From the NCBI RefSeq assembly GCF_019659805.1, contig NZ_JAIFRO010000006.1, positions 1 through 64,000 of the forward strand: DNA of 64,000 nucleotides. The letters are read 5' to 3'. Made by a program: the position numbers and the translations under genes. Source of the DNA: Bartonella raoultii. GTDB lineage: Bacteria; Pseudomonadota; Alphaproteobacteria; Rhizobiales; Rhizobiaceae. Positions 1 to 8,752 of the stretch are shown here, piece by piece; position 1 is the stretch's first letter; each line of letters opens with the position of its first letter. The notes below the pieces were generated by a model. It saw only the letters and a list, made by a program, of their open reading frames with translations. It did no database searches and was not told the origin of the DNA.

Positions 1-1
1 T

Positions 2-97
2 ATGTTTGTTAGAAGTTTAGAGAGTTTTTCATCACAAGACTTAGTAGAATTTAAAAAATTCTTGGAGACAGTTAGCAAAAAAGGAAGTGCTTTTTAG
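2..97 (+). CDS. 3' end of an unidentified ORF (cut by window edge)
   Basis: A plus-strand frame is open from the left edge to a TAG at 95-97. The visible part is about 31 residues, hydrophilic, with a pattern like an amphipathic terminal helix (leucines and phenylalanines spaced among Glu, Lys and Ser). MarR-type regulators often end this way, but that is a guess. The ATG at position 2 could be internal or a start, so this may also be a chance ORF. The following 224 bases hold no gene and lead into fabD. Confidence 0.25.
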   Translation: MFVRSLESFSSQDLVEFKKFLETVSKKGSAF

Positions 98-255
98 CTA
101 TATATTCGAAAATCCTATTCCCATACTTTTTATTTAAATATCCCGTACCTTAAAAAAGGATAATATAAATAATAACTTATATGTTATAGAAATATTCATC
201 AAATTCCACCCTTAAATATAATTTTACGAGAGATATCTGTTCTAAATAAGAGACT

Positions 256-284
256 TTGTCTTGATTTGTGCTGATGAATAAGAT
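256..284 (+). promoter_or_regulatory. Possible sigma70-type promoter upstream of fabD
   Basis: TTGTCT at 256-261 and TAAGAT at 279-284 are separated by 17 bases, 38 bases before the fabD start. In such AT-rich DNA matches of this quality arise by chance, so this is only a candidate for the promoter of the fabD-fabG unit. Confidence 0.3.
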
Positions 285-324
285 CAAAAAGAGATAATTA
301 AATTGCACAATTTAGGAGTCAATG

Positions 325-1269
325 ATGGTGCCAGCTTTTATTTTTCCAGGTCAAGGAAGCCAGCTTGTGGGTATGGGCAAAGCGCTTACAGAACAATTTG
401 TTGCTGCGCGGTTGGTTTTTGAAGAAGTTGATGATGCTTTAGGCGAAAAGCTATCAGATATCATTTTCAAAGGACCGGCAGATGTTTTGATGCTAACAAA
501 AAATGCTCAACCAGCATTAATGGCTGTATCTATGGCTGTTATTCGTGTGATGGAGCAATTAGGGCTTAATATAAAAGAAAAGGTAAAGTTTGTTGCAGGG
601 CACTCTTTAGGGGAATATTCTGCGCTTTGTGCAGCTGGTACATTTAGTCTTACGGATACAGCAAAGCTTTTACGTATTCGTGGAAATGCCATGCAGGAGG
701 CTGTTGCAGTTGGTGAGGGAGCTATGGCCGCACTTATTGGTTTGAATGAGAAAAATGTAGAGGAAATTTGTCAAATTGTTTCAGAAGAAGGATTATGCCA
801 AATTGCTAATGATAATGGCGGGGGACAAATTGTTATTTCAGGTATAGCAAAAGCAGTTAAAACAGCAATAAAGATTGCATCAGAGAAAGGTGCTAAACGT
901 GCGATTCTTCTTCCTGTTTCTGCACCTTTCCATTCAGCATTAATGCAGCCTGCTGCTGATGCCATGAAGAATGCACTTTTGACTGTTAGCAAAGCAATAC
1001 CTATTGTGCCGCTTATTGCCAATGTTTCAGTTGCGCCAGAAAGTGATCCAGAACGTATTGTAACACTTCTTATTGAACAAGTGACGGGACGGGTGCGATG
1101 GCGTGAAATAATAGAGTGGATGGGTACTAATGGGGTTGATACACTTTTTGAGGTTGGATCTGGAAAAGTATTAACAGGTTTAGCACGCCGTATTAATAAG
1201 GATATAAAGGGATTAACAATCGAAACCTCTGAAGATATAGAAGGAGCGCTAAAGGGGCTTGGTGTTTAA
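325..1269 (+). CDS. fabD: Malonyl-CoA:ACP transacylase
   Basis: Moves the malonyl group from CoA to acyl carrier protein, giving the extender unit for cytoplasmic type II fatty acid synthesis. The protein has the N-terminal FPGQGSQ motif, the nucleophile motif GHSLGEYS (Ser about residue 94), the conserved Arg in LLRIRG and the catalytic His in SAPFHS; the length of about 314 residues is normal for the family. Two ATGs are adjacent (322 and 325); the GGAG at 315-318 lies 6 bases from the second, so I prefer 325. It is followed after 19 bases by fabG, and acpP and fabF come next, so this is a standard fab cluster. Confidence 0.96.
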   Translation: MVPAFIFPGQGSQLVGMGKALTEQFVAARLVFEEVDDALGEKLSDIIFKGPADVLMLTKNAQPALMAVSMAVIRVMEQLGLNIKEKVKFVAGHSLGEYSALCAAGTFSLTDTAKLLRIRGNAMQEAVAVGEGAMAALIGLNEKNVEEICQIVSEEGLCQIANDNGGGQIVISGIAKAVKTAIKIASEKGAKRAILLPVSAPFHSALMQPAADAMKNALLTVSKAIPIVPLIANVSVAPESDPERIVTLLIEQVTGRVRWREIIEWMGTNGVDTLFEVGSGKVLTGLARRINKDIKGLTIETSEDIEGALKGLGV

Positions 1270-1288
1270 TCTATAAGGAGTTAAAAAA

Positions 1289-2026
1289 ATGTTTAAATTG
1301 ACAGGTCGTAAAGCTCTTATAACAGGAGCATCTGGAGGAATTGGTGAAGCTATTGCACGTTGCTTTCATGCACAAGGGGCCATTGTTGGTCTTCATGGAA
1401 CACGTGAAGATAAGCTAAAAGAAGTAGCTACCGATTTAGGAAGGGATGTTTTTGTTTTTCCTGCTAATCTCTCTGAACGTGAATCCATTAAACAATTAGC
1501 AGAAGCAGCGGAAAAAGAAATGGATGGAATTGATATCTTGGTGAATAATGCGGGAATAACTAGGGATGGTCTTTTTATTCGTATGCAAGATCAAGATTGG
1601 GATGATGTTTTAGCGGTTAATCTGACAGCTGCTTCTATTTTGACACGTGAATTGACGCATTTTATGATGCGTCGCCGCTATGGAAGAATTATTAATATAA
1701 CATCTATTGTTGGTGTTGTCGGAAATCCTGGACAAACAAATTATTGTGCTGCAAAAGCAGGCTTGATAGGCTTTTCTAAAGCATTAGCGCAAGAAATTGC
1801 TTCACGAAATATTACAGTTAATTGTATTGCTCCAGGATTTATTAAATCTGCTATGACCGATAAACTTAATGAAAAACAAAAAGAAACTATTATGGCTGCG
1901 ATTCCAACAAAACGTATGGGAACGGGGGAAGACATATCTTTTGCTGCTCTTTATTTAGCGAGCGATGAAGCAGCATATGTGACTGGTCAAACGCTCCATA
2001 TTAATGGTGGAATGGCAATGATCTAA
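1289..2026 (+). CDS. fabG: 3-oxoacyl-ACP reductase
   Basis: NADPH-dependent reduction of 3-oxoacyl-ACP, the first reductive step of each fatty acid elongation round. This is a short-chain dehydrogenase of 245 residues with the cofactor motif TGASGGIG near residues 14-21, NNAG, the catalytic Ser in NITSIVG and the YxxxK pair in YCAAK. The end GQTLHINGGMAM is typical of FabG. An AAGGAG sits just upstream of the ATG. It is 19 bases after fabD, so the two are probably cotranscribed; a weak hairpin with a T tract follows at 2085-2110. Confidence 0.96.
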   Translation: MFKLTGRKALITGASGGIGEAIARCFHAQGAIVGLHGTREDKLKEVATDLGRDVFVFPANLSERESIKQLAEAAEKEMDGIDILVNNAGITRDGLFIRMQDQDWDDVLAVNLTAASILTRELTHFMMRRRYGRIINITSIVGVVGNPGQTNYCAAKAGLIGFSKALAQEIASRNITVNCIAPGFIKSAMTDKLNEKQKETIMAAIPTKRMGTGEDISFAALYLASDEAAYVTGQTLHINGGMAMI

Positions 2027-2084
2027 GTATTTGCTTGATTCTACATTGATTTATAAGTCATGTTATTTTAGATAGTAACGATTG

Positions 2085-2110
2085 AAATAGAAAGAAGTGT
2101 CTATTTTTTT
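2085..2110 (+). terminator. Weak hairpin plus T tract after fabG
   Basis: Perfect 7-bp arms AAATAGA (2085-2091) and TCTATTT (2100-2106) with an 8-base loop run into seven T residues. The stem is AT-rich, so as an intrinsic terminator it would be weak. It would separate fabDG from acpP, which lies 180 bases further on. Confidence 0.35.
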
Positions 2111-2289
2111 AACAGGGACAGTGATCGATTTATGTCGGAAATGTTCAGATTGATTCATTTTGTAGGGGATATCCACAGGATGTTTTAAATCGCTGCTAGA
2201 ATCTTTAAAAGTAATATATCTATTGCTTGATTAGATAACCCGATATAGCTAACCAAATTATAGGAAATTATAAATTCGAGGATTTTAAC

Positions 2290-2526
2290 ATGAGTGATAC
2301 AGTAGAGCGCGTTAAGAAAATTATAGTGGAGCATCTTGGGGTAAATGCAGATAAGGTTGTAGAAAATGCAAGCTTTATCGATGATCTAGGGGCAGATAGC
2401 CTTGATACGGTTGAGTTGGTGATGGCTTTTGAAGAAGAATTTGGTATAGAGATCCCAGATGAAGCAGCTGAGACGATCTTCACAGTTGGTGATGCAGTGA
2501 AGTTTATTGATAAAGCCTCTACATAA
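2290..2526 (+). CDS. acpP: Acyl carrier protein
   Basis: Small acidic carrier that holds growing acyl chains on a 4'-phosphopantetheine arm during fatty acid and lipid A synthesis. It has 78 residues, the usual length, with the attachment motif GADSLDTVE; the modified serine is Ser37. Strongly acidic helices II and III ([11 protein letters not shown]) match the family. GAGG at 2278-2281 gives the ribosome binding site. The gene sits between fabG and fabF as in most proteobacteria, with 260 bases before it and a hairpin after it. Confidence 0.98.
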   Translation: MSDTVERVKKIIVEHLGVNADKVVENASFIDDLGADSLDTVELVMAFEEEFGIEIPDEAAETIFTVGDAVKFIDKAST

Positions 2527-2532
2527 TTTGAA

Positions 2533-2559
2533 AGGCAAAGGCATAAGTTGCTTTTGCCT
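2533..2559 (+). terminator. Hairpin in the acpP-fabF spacer
   Basis: Arms AGGCAAAGGC (2533-2542) and GCTTTTGCCT (2550-2559) pair over 10 bp with one G-U and a 7-base loop. No T tract follows, so it may be an RNA-stabilising or processing element that sets the high acpP to fabF ratio rather than a classical intrinsic terminator. Confidence 0.4.
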
Positions 2560-2624
2560 ATATTAAAAAAGGCTTTTGTAAAAAAGAGCTTTGAGGGGTA
2601 AATCTTGGTTCAAGGTTAGAAGTT

Positions 2625-3890
2625 ATGAGACGTGTTGTTGTTACTGGTTTAGGATTGGTATCTCCATTAGCTGGTGATGTCGAATATAGTTGGAAACGAC
2701 TTCTTGAAGGAAAAAGTGGGGTCCGGCGTATTACTGAGTTTGAGGTATCTGATTTACCATGTCAGATTGCTGCACGTATTCCATTAGGAGATGGAACAAA
2801 TGGTACTTATAATGCTGATTTGTATATGGAGCCTAAGGAACAGCGCAAAGTAGATGCATTTATTGTTTATGCAATGGCTGCTGCCAAACAAGCACTTACA
2901 GATGCTGAGTGGTTTCCTAAAAATGATGAAGATCAGGTGTGTACAGGTGTCTTAATTGGTTCGGGTATTGGGGGCATTGAGGGGATCGTTGAGGCCGGTT
3001 ATACACTTCGTGATAAAGGGCCAAGACGTGTTTCTCCTTTTTTCATTCCAGGGCGTTTAATTAATCTTGCTTCTGGCTATGTGTCCATTCAATTTGGTTT
3101 GCGCGGTCCAAACCATTCTGTTGTTACAGCCTGCTCAACAGGTGCACATGCAATTGGTGATGCAGCACGTTTAGTTGCATTTGGTGATGCAGATGTTATG
3201 GTGGCTGGAGGAACCGAATCTCCAATAAACCGCATATCTCTTGCGGGATTTTCTGCTTGTAGAGCTCTTTCTACTTGTCGTAATGATGAACCTGAACGGG
3301 CATCACGTCCGTATGATGCGGATCGTGATGGATTTGTGATGGGGGAGGGAGCAGCAATTGTCGTTTTGGAAGAGCTTGAACATGCAAAAAAGCGTGGTGC
3401 TCGTATTTACGCTGAGATTATTGGTTATGGTTTATCAGGTGATGCTTATCATATTACAGCACCTTCTGAAAGCGGTGAAGGCGCGCAACGTAGTATGATG
3501 GCTGCTCTTAATCGCGCAAAAGTAAATATAAGTGAACTTGATTACATTAATGCCCATGGAACTTCAACTATGGCTGATGTTATAGAGTTAGCAGCTGTTG
3601 AGCGTGTTTTGGGGTATTATGCATCGCAAGTGTCTATGTCATCAACAAAATCATCTGTAGGGCATTTACTTGGTGCTGCTGGTGCCGCTGAAGCTATTTT
3701 TTGTATTTTAGCTATAAGGGATAATATAGCACCAGCAACACTTAATCTTGATAATCCATCAATAGAAACAAAAATTGATCTTGTTCCACATAAACCTCGA
3801 GAACGAAAGATTGATACAGTTCTTTCTAATTCTTTTGGGTTTGGAGGAACAAATGCTTCTTTGGTGATGCAGCGTTTCACAGGGAAATAA
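2625..3890 (+). CDS. fabF: 3-oxoacyl-ACP synthase II
   Basis: Condenses malonyl-ACP with acyl-ACP, the elongation step of fatty acid synthesis. It is a thiolase-fold enzyme with the full catalytic triad visible: Cys170 in TACSTGAHAIG, His311 in NAHGTST and His347 in SVGHLLGA. The N-terminus (RRVVVTGLGLVSPL) and C-terminus (NSFGFGGTNASL) are characteristic. Its 421 residues fit FabF. It follows acpP by about 100 bases and is followed by mltG. Confidence 0.97.
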   Translation: MRRVVVTGLGLVSPLAGDVEYSWKRLLEGKSGVRRITEFEVSDLPCQIAARIPLGDGTNGTYNADLYMEPKEQRKVDAFIVYAMAAAKQALTDAEWFPKNDEDQVCTGVLIGSGIGGIEGIVEAGYTLRDKGPRRVSPFFIPGRLINLASGYVSIQFGLRGPNHSVVTACSTGAHAIGDAARLVAFGDADVMVAGGTESPINRISLAGFSACRALSTCRNDEPERASRPYDADRDGFVMGEGAAIVVLEELEHAKKRGARIYAEIIGYGLSGDAYHITAPSESGEGAQRSMMAALNRAKVNISELDYINAHGTSTMADVIELAAVERVLGYYASQVSMSSTKSSVGHLLGAAGAAEAIFCILAIRDNIAPATLNLDNPSIETKIDLVPHKPRERKIDTVLSNSFGFGGTNASLVMQRFTGK

Positions 3891-3991
3891 GCTTTTTATT
3901 TATTTTTGTATTTCTGAGTTTTTATACTTTATTATAGGGGTTGAGAGAAAAATCATAGTATTTTACCTAAAAGCGATTGAGGTTAATAATT

Positions 3992-5098
3992 ATGTCCGAT
4001 GTGCAAAATGGAAAACCACGAAAGGACGTTAGTGATTCTTCTTCGAATCGTTTAGCAGATAATAGTGAGATGTTAGTATATAGAAAACGAAAGAAATCAT
4101 CTGTAGCCCGTAATCCATTAGTCATTCTCGGTCATTTTTTTCTGATGTTGATCGTGGTTATTATTGTGGCCATTAGTATTCCTCTTTATATTGGCAAAAA
4201 TATTTTTGAAGGAAAGGGAACAGCTGAGGAAGAACAAGTTGTTCTGATTCACCCTGGAACAGGAATTCGTGAAATTGCTTTATTGCTTGAAAAAAAAGGA
4301 CTCATTCGATCAGCGGATATTTTTGTTTATGGCGTTAGTTATCATCAAAAAACAACACATCTTAAGGCTGGTGAATATTTAATTCCAGCGCATGCTTCGA
4401 TGCAGAATATTATGGATATCCTTGTAAAAGGAAAATCCATTGAATATACATTTACAGTACCAGAAGGTTTGACAGTTCAACAGGTTTTTGATCGATTGGC
4501 AGCTAATGAAATTTTGGTGGGGAATCTTCCAGAAATTTTACCTCCAGAAGGTAGTTTAATGACGGATACGGTCCGTTTTATTCGGGGGACAACACGTCAA
4601 GAAATTATCAACAGGTTGCGTGAAGGGCAAACAAAATTAGTTCATGCTATATGGAATACACGCTCACCTGATTTACCCATCAAATCGGTTAATGAGTTTG
4701 TTATCTTGGCATCTATTGTTGAAAAAGAAACAGGAATTGCAGAAGAGAGACCGAAAATTGCAGCGGTGTTTTATAACCGCCTTGCAAAACATATGCGTCT
4801 TCAATCTGATCCAACAGTAATTTATGGTCTCTTTGGTGGAAGAGGAAAACCACAAGATCGTGCAATTTATCGTTCAGATCTTGAGAAAGAAACACCATAT
4901 AATACTTATAAAATTAATGGTTTGCCACCAACAGCCATTGCAAATCCAGGTCGTGATTCTTTGAAAGCAGTAGCACATCCACCAAAAAGTGATGCACTCT
5001 ATTTTGTTGCTGATGGTTCGGGAGGACATGTTTTTTCTAGAACTTTGGAGGAGCATAATATGAATGTTCGCAAGTGGCGTGCATTAAAGCAAAAATAG
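3992..5098 (+). CDS. mltG: Endolytic murein transglycosylase MltG (YceG family)
   Basis: Inner-membrane lytic transglycosylase that cuts nascent glycan strands and so sets their length. The cytoplasmic N-terminus is polar and basic; one membrane segment follows (about residues 45-67, NPLVILGHFF to the isoleucine run). Then comes a LysM-like part and the catalytic domain with ASIVEKETG containing the active glutamate, plus LQSDPTVIYG and TYKINGLPPTAIANPG. The frame is open from a TTG at 3977, but GAGG at 3979-3982 and the ATG at 3992 favour the shorter 368-residue form. In many relatives a yicC gene lies between mltG and gmk; none is present here. Confidence 0.93.
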   Translation: MSDVQNGKPRKDVSDSSSNRLADNSEMLVYRKRKKSSVARNPLVILGHFFLMLIVVIIVAISIPLYIGKNIFEGKGTAEEEQVVLIHPGTGIREIALLLEKKGLIRSADIFVYGVSYHQKTTHLKAGEYLIPAHASMQNIMDILVKGKSIEYTFTVPEGLTVQQVFDRLAANEILVGNLPEILPPEGSLMTDTVRFIRGTTRQEIINRLREGQTKLVHAIWNTRSPDLPIKSVNEFVILASIVEKETGIAEERPKIAAVFYNRLAKHMRLQSDPTVIYGLFGGRGKPQDRAIYRSDLEKETPYNTYKINGLPPTAIANPGRDSLKAVAHPPKSDALYFVADGSGGHVFSRTLEEHNMNVRKWRALKQK

Positions 5099-5150
5099 TC
5101 ATTGGGGAATTGTAGAACAATTATGAAAAGTTTAAGAAAAGTAGAATAGT

Positions 5151-5819
5151 ATGACGATATTCTTTAAAAGTGAATGGAGTGCTAAAAAAGCAGAGCATCG
5201 TCGCGGTTTTTTATTTATTCTCTCTTCACCTTCAGGAGCTGGTAAGTCAACGCTTTCTCGATTGCTTCTGCAAGATATAAAATTAGAGCTTTCTATAAGT
5301 ATGACAACGCGAAAAAAACGTCCTAGTGAAGTGGATGGCTTTCATTATCACTTCATTTCAAAAAAAGAGTTCGAATATAAGCGTGATAAAGATGAATTTA
5401 TTGAATGGGCAGAAGTTCATGGAAATTATTATGGAACTTTACGTAAGAGTGTTGAAAGTGTATTAAGTTCTGGTCAAGATATGCTATTCGATATTGATTA
5501 CCAAGGTACCGAACAGCTTCAAAAAAAGATGCCAGGAGATACAGTATCTGTTTTTATTCTGCCTCCATCCATGAAAGAGCTTATTTCGCGTTTGAATCGT
5601 CGGGCAGAAGACAGTCAAGATGTGATTAATTTACGATTGGAGAATGCTCGAACAGAGCTACAGCATTGGCATTCTTATGATTATGTGGTGATTAATGAGG
5701 ATTTAAATAAATCGATTTCACTGATTAAATCGATTTATTTAGCAGAAACAGTAAAGCGTGAACGATGTTTGTTTCTTAAATCTTTTATTGACGGACTTAT
5801 TACAGAAAAAGTTAATTAA
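5151..5819 (+). CDS. gmk: Guanylate kinase
   Basis: Phosphorylates GMP to GDP with ATP in purine nucleotide synthesis. The P-loop [10 protein letters not shown] lies at residues 25-34, followed by [19 protein letters not shown] (GMP-binding region) and the [10 protein letters not shown] segment that matches the Walker-B-like DIDWQG. It has 222 residues; the N-terminus before the P-loop is about 10 residues longer than in E. coli, as is common in rhizobia. It lies 52 bases after mltG and converges on rsmA. Confidence 0.96.
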   Translation: MTIFFKSEWSAKKAEHRRGFLFILSSPSGAGKSTLSRLLLQDIKLELSISMTTRKKRPSEVDGFHYHFISKKEFEYKRDKDEFIEWAEVHGNYYGTLRKSVESVLSSGQDMLFDIDYQGTEQLQKKMPGDTVSVFILPPSMKELISRLNRRAEDSQDVINLRLENARTELQHWHSYDYVVINEDLNKSISLIKSIYLAETVKRERCLFLKSFIDGLITEKVN

Positions 5820-5859
5820 TATTTTTATCTTTTTAGAAGAAGTAATAAGAAAATTTTTT

Positions 5860-6690
5860 TTAATTCATTAAATTCGCTAAAGTTATAAATTCGGAAATTG
5901 AAAGTGTTTCTGCGCGGCGTGTCCCATCAATTCCAGCCTTATCTAAAAGCGCTTCTCCTCCAAGTGTTTTAAGATTTTGACGAAGCATTTTTCGTCTTTG
6001 TCCAAAAGCAGTTTTTGTGACAAGACTTAATTTTTGTGCAGAACAAGCCAGAGGTAGTATTCGTGGAATAATATGGACAACGGAAGAAGTTACTTTGGGT
6101 GCTGGTATGAAGGCTTGAGGAGGTACATCAAAGATAATTTTAGCAGTAGTGCGCCAACCTGTTAAGACACTAAGACGTCCATAGTGAGAAGATTGAGGAC
6201 GAGCAGTAATACGTTTGGCAACTTCACGCTGAAACATTAATGTCATTGATGCATAAAAAGGGGGCCACGGTTCAGCCAAAAGCCAATTTAATAAGAGTTG
6301 TGTTCCAATGTTATAGGGAAGATTTGCAATAATACGTGGTTTTTCTGGATTTTTTTCAAAGAGTATTGAGAAATCTTGTTTGAGTGCATCATTACAAATA
6401 ACTTTTAGTTTTTGTGGATAGTGCTTTTCTATCTCTAAAAGAGCTGGTATACAGCGCTCATCGCGTTCTATTGCTGTGACAATGGCCCCCTTTGCAAGTA
6501 AAGCGCGCGTAAGACCTCCAGGGCCAGGGCCAATTTCAATAACGGGTTTTCCTTCTATATTTCCTGCTTGATGAGCAATTTTAGAGGTTAAATTCAGATC
6601 AAAAAGAAAATTTTGTCCCAAGGATTTTTGAGCTTGCAACCCATATGCATCAATAACTTCACGTAGAGGCGGGAGATTATCTATTTTCAT
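5860..6690 (-). CDS. rsmA: 16S rRNA (adenine(1518)-N6/adenine(1519)-N6)-dimethyltransferase
   Basis: Dimethylates two adjacent adenines in the 3' terminal helix of 16S rRNA late in 30S assembly. The AdoMet motif [16 protein letters not shown], the acidic residue motif AIERDERC and the catalytic motif NLPYNIGT are all present; the C-terminal part has the family segment [13 protein letters not shown]. It is 276 residues long. Its start overlaps the pdxA stop by 4 bases (6687-6690), so it is the last gene of the lptF-to-rsmA run and translationally coupled to pdxA. Confidence 0.96.
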   Translation of the reverse strand: MKIDNLPPLREVIDAYGLQAQKSLGQNFLFDLNLTSKIAHQAGNIEGKPVIEIGPGPGGLTRALLAKGAIVTAIERDERCIPALLEIEKHYPQKLKVICNDALKQDFSILFEKNPEKPRIIANLPYNIGTQLLLNWLLAEPWPPFYASMTLMFQREVAKRITARPQSSHYGRLSVLTGWRTTAKIIFDVPPQAFIPAPKVTSSVVHIIPRILPLACSAQKLSLVTKTAFGQRRKMLRQNLKTLGGEALLDKAGIDGTRRAETLSISEFITLANLMN

Positions 6691-7694
6691 GATATCAAAC
6701 TATTTTCTGCAAGTTGATGTGCAAGTTTAAGAGCAGCAATAAAACTTTCTGGAGAAGCAATTCCTTTATCAGCAATATCAAAAGCAGTTCCGTGATCTGG
6801 AGAAGTCCGAATAAAAGGTAGTCCTAATGTGACATTAACAGTATTACTAAAATCTAATGTCTTAACAGGGATAAGCGCTTGATCATGATACATGCAAAGA
6901 GCAGCATCATATGTTTTCCTTGCACATTTATGAAACATTGTATCTGCGGCAAGTGGGCCAATAACATCAAGACCTTTCTTTTTAAGATATTCAATAGCAG
7001 GAGTGATAATTTCAAGGTCTTCTTTTCCCATAGCTCCGTTTTCTCCAGCGTGAGGGTTAAGACCAGAAACAGCTAGACGTGGAGAAGTTATTTTAAATCG
7101 CTTTCTTAAGTCATTTTCAGTAATGAATGCCGTTTGAATGATTAAGTCACGAGTAAGGTGTGAGGGAACTTCTTTGAATGGAATATGAACAGTAATTGGT
7201 ACTGTCCTTAATTGAGGGCCGGATAACATCATAACTGGATGATAATATTTCTGAGAGGTTTGATGTGCTAAATTAGCTAAAAATTCAGTATGACCTGGAA
7301 ATTGAAAGCCAGCATCATAAAGGTTTTTTTTTGCAATAGGACAAGTAACGAGTGCACTTGCATGACCATTTTGCGTTAATTGAACACCACGTTTAATTGC
7401 TTCAATAATTCCAGCTGCATTTTTTTCTGAAGGTGATCCCAGTTGATGAGTTTGTCGGTTTTTTAATGGTATTACAGGAAGAGCTGTTTGAAAGTTTTTC
7501 ACAAGATGATTTGTTAAAACAGATTCAATTTTAACATCAATCTGTAAGAAATGAGCACGTGAACGAATAACATCTGGGTCGGCAATAAGAACGAAAGATG
7601 GCACTTTACGTACAAAGCGCAAGCTCCATGCTTTTATAGCTATTTCAGGTCCAATCCCTGCGGGGTCACCACTACTAACGACAAGCGCAGTCAT
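6687..7694 (-). CDS. pdxA: 4-hydroxythreonine-4-phosphate dehydrogenase
   Basis: NAD-dependent oxidation of 4-phosphohydroxy-threonine in de novo pyridoxal phosphate synthesis. The metal-binding histidines are visible in [17 protein letters not shown] and MYHDQALIP, and the [10 protein letters not shown]-terminal motif is intact. It has 335 residues, the normal length. Its start shares one base with the surA stop and its stop overlaps rsmA, so the three genes are tightly coupled. The surA-pdxA-rsmA order is conserved across proteobacteria. Confidence 0.96.
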   Translation of the reverse strand: MTALVVSSGDPAGIGPEIAIKAWSLRFVRKVPSFVLIADPDVIRSRAHFLQIDVKIESVLTNHLVKNFQTALPVIPLKNRQTHQLGSPSEKNAAGIIEAIKRGVQLTQNGHASALVTCPIAKKNLYDAGFQFPGHTEFLANLAHQTSQKYYHPVMMLSGPQLRTVPITVHIPFKEVPSHLTRDLIIQTAFITENDLRKRFKITSPRLAVSGLNPHAGENGAMGKEDLEIITPAIEYLKKKGLDVIGPLAADTMFHKCARKTYDAALCMYHDQALIPVKTLDFSNTVNVTLGLPFIRTSPDHGTAFDIADKGIASPESFIAALKLAHQLAENSLIS

Positions 7695-8668
7695 TACATC
7701 TTTTGGATACGTGCTACTCGACGTAACTCTTCTAAATATTTTTCGCTTAATTTTTCAAGTTCTTGCGGACTTCTTTTCTTATTATCTTGAATAGAAAATA
7801 TGAGTCGAGCAACATAATCATCAGAAACTCTTTTTATTTTACAGATAGCAAGCCCTTCAATTCCATGAGATGTCTCTTGCAGTTTAGTCATTTTTCCAAC
7901 AGGTGTTGCAAGGACAGCTTGTTCCCATTCCACAGGAAGCTGGGGCTCTAGAAACTTTCCCAAGTGACGGATAGTAACATCTAAAAGGCCTCTTGCTTGC
8001 CTTTGGCTGTTTGCACATCCTTGAAAATGTGTGCGGAAACGATTTGCCTCTTTTAAGCGTCTTTCAAAGATCTCTGAACGGCGCTGTGCAGGAATGACAA
8101 AAATAATTCTTTGTAATGTATATTCATTGGTTGAAGGTTTTATACCACCATTTTTTAATATTCTGCGAACAGCTTCTTGTTCGCTAATCATACCTGCTTC
8201 AGCTTGATAGCGTGCATTAACAAGACGTCCCCATCCTATTTGTCCACGGATGTAATCTTTAAAGTGTTGCACAGTAATATCACTTTGAGTCAAAATCTGA
8301 TCGAGCTGATCAATAGACATATTGTTTTGCGTTGCAAAATTGTCAAAAGCTTTTTCAACCTCATCATTGGTAACCTCGATATTACGACGTTTTATTTCAC
8401 TATTTTTAAGCACTTCATCGATAAGTTCATTTTTAGCTTGTTCAATCAAATTACCTTGTTTTTGTTGTAATTTAAGAAAAGAAGCACGCCTTTGAATATC
8501 GTAATTTGTAATAGGATTACCATTAACTGTGATAACAATAACAGTCTGTGCGAAAAGCGATGAAATAAAAAATCCACTTATCAATAGATTGCTTACACTC
8601 AAAGATGCAAGATAAAGTAAAGCAAGAACACACTTTTTAAATTTGTTCATGTAAATAGGCTTTCGCAT
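7694..8668 (-). CDS. surA: Periplasmic peptidyl-prolyl isomerase / chaperone, SurA type
   Basis: Periplasmic chaperone that escorts outer-membrane proteins, with LptD as a prime client in enterobacteria. The N-terminus carries a long signal peptide ending FAQ (about residue 41), followed by a SurA N-terminal helical domain ([29 protein letters not shown]) and a C-terminal parvulin-like region. It is 324 residues, shorter than the two-parvulin E. coli form and typical of alphaproteobacteria. A second possible start is the Met seven codons in. It sits between lptD and pdxA, which supports the role. Confidence 0.87.
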   Translation of the reverse strand: MRKPIYMNKFKKCVLALLYLASLSVSNLLISGFFISSLFAQTVIVITVNGNPITNYDIQRRASFLKLQQKQGNLIEQAKNELIDEVLKNSEIKRRNIEVTNDEVEKAFDNFATQNNMSIDQLDQILTQSDITVQHFKDYIRGQIGWGRLVNARYQAEAGMISEQEAVRRILKNGGIKPSTNEYTLQRIIFVIPAQRRSEIFERRLKEANRFRTHFQGCANSQRQARGLLDVTIRHLGKFLEPQLPVEWEQAVLATPVGKMTKLQETSHGIEGLAICKIKRVSDDYVARLIFSIQDNKKRSPQELEKLSEKYLEELRRVARIQKM

Positions 8669-8752
8669 TGTTAATCAATTCTCATCAATTACTTAGAATA
8701 TACGTTTTTTTTCATAAAAACAATGATAAGTTAAATCATCTATACATTCTCT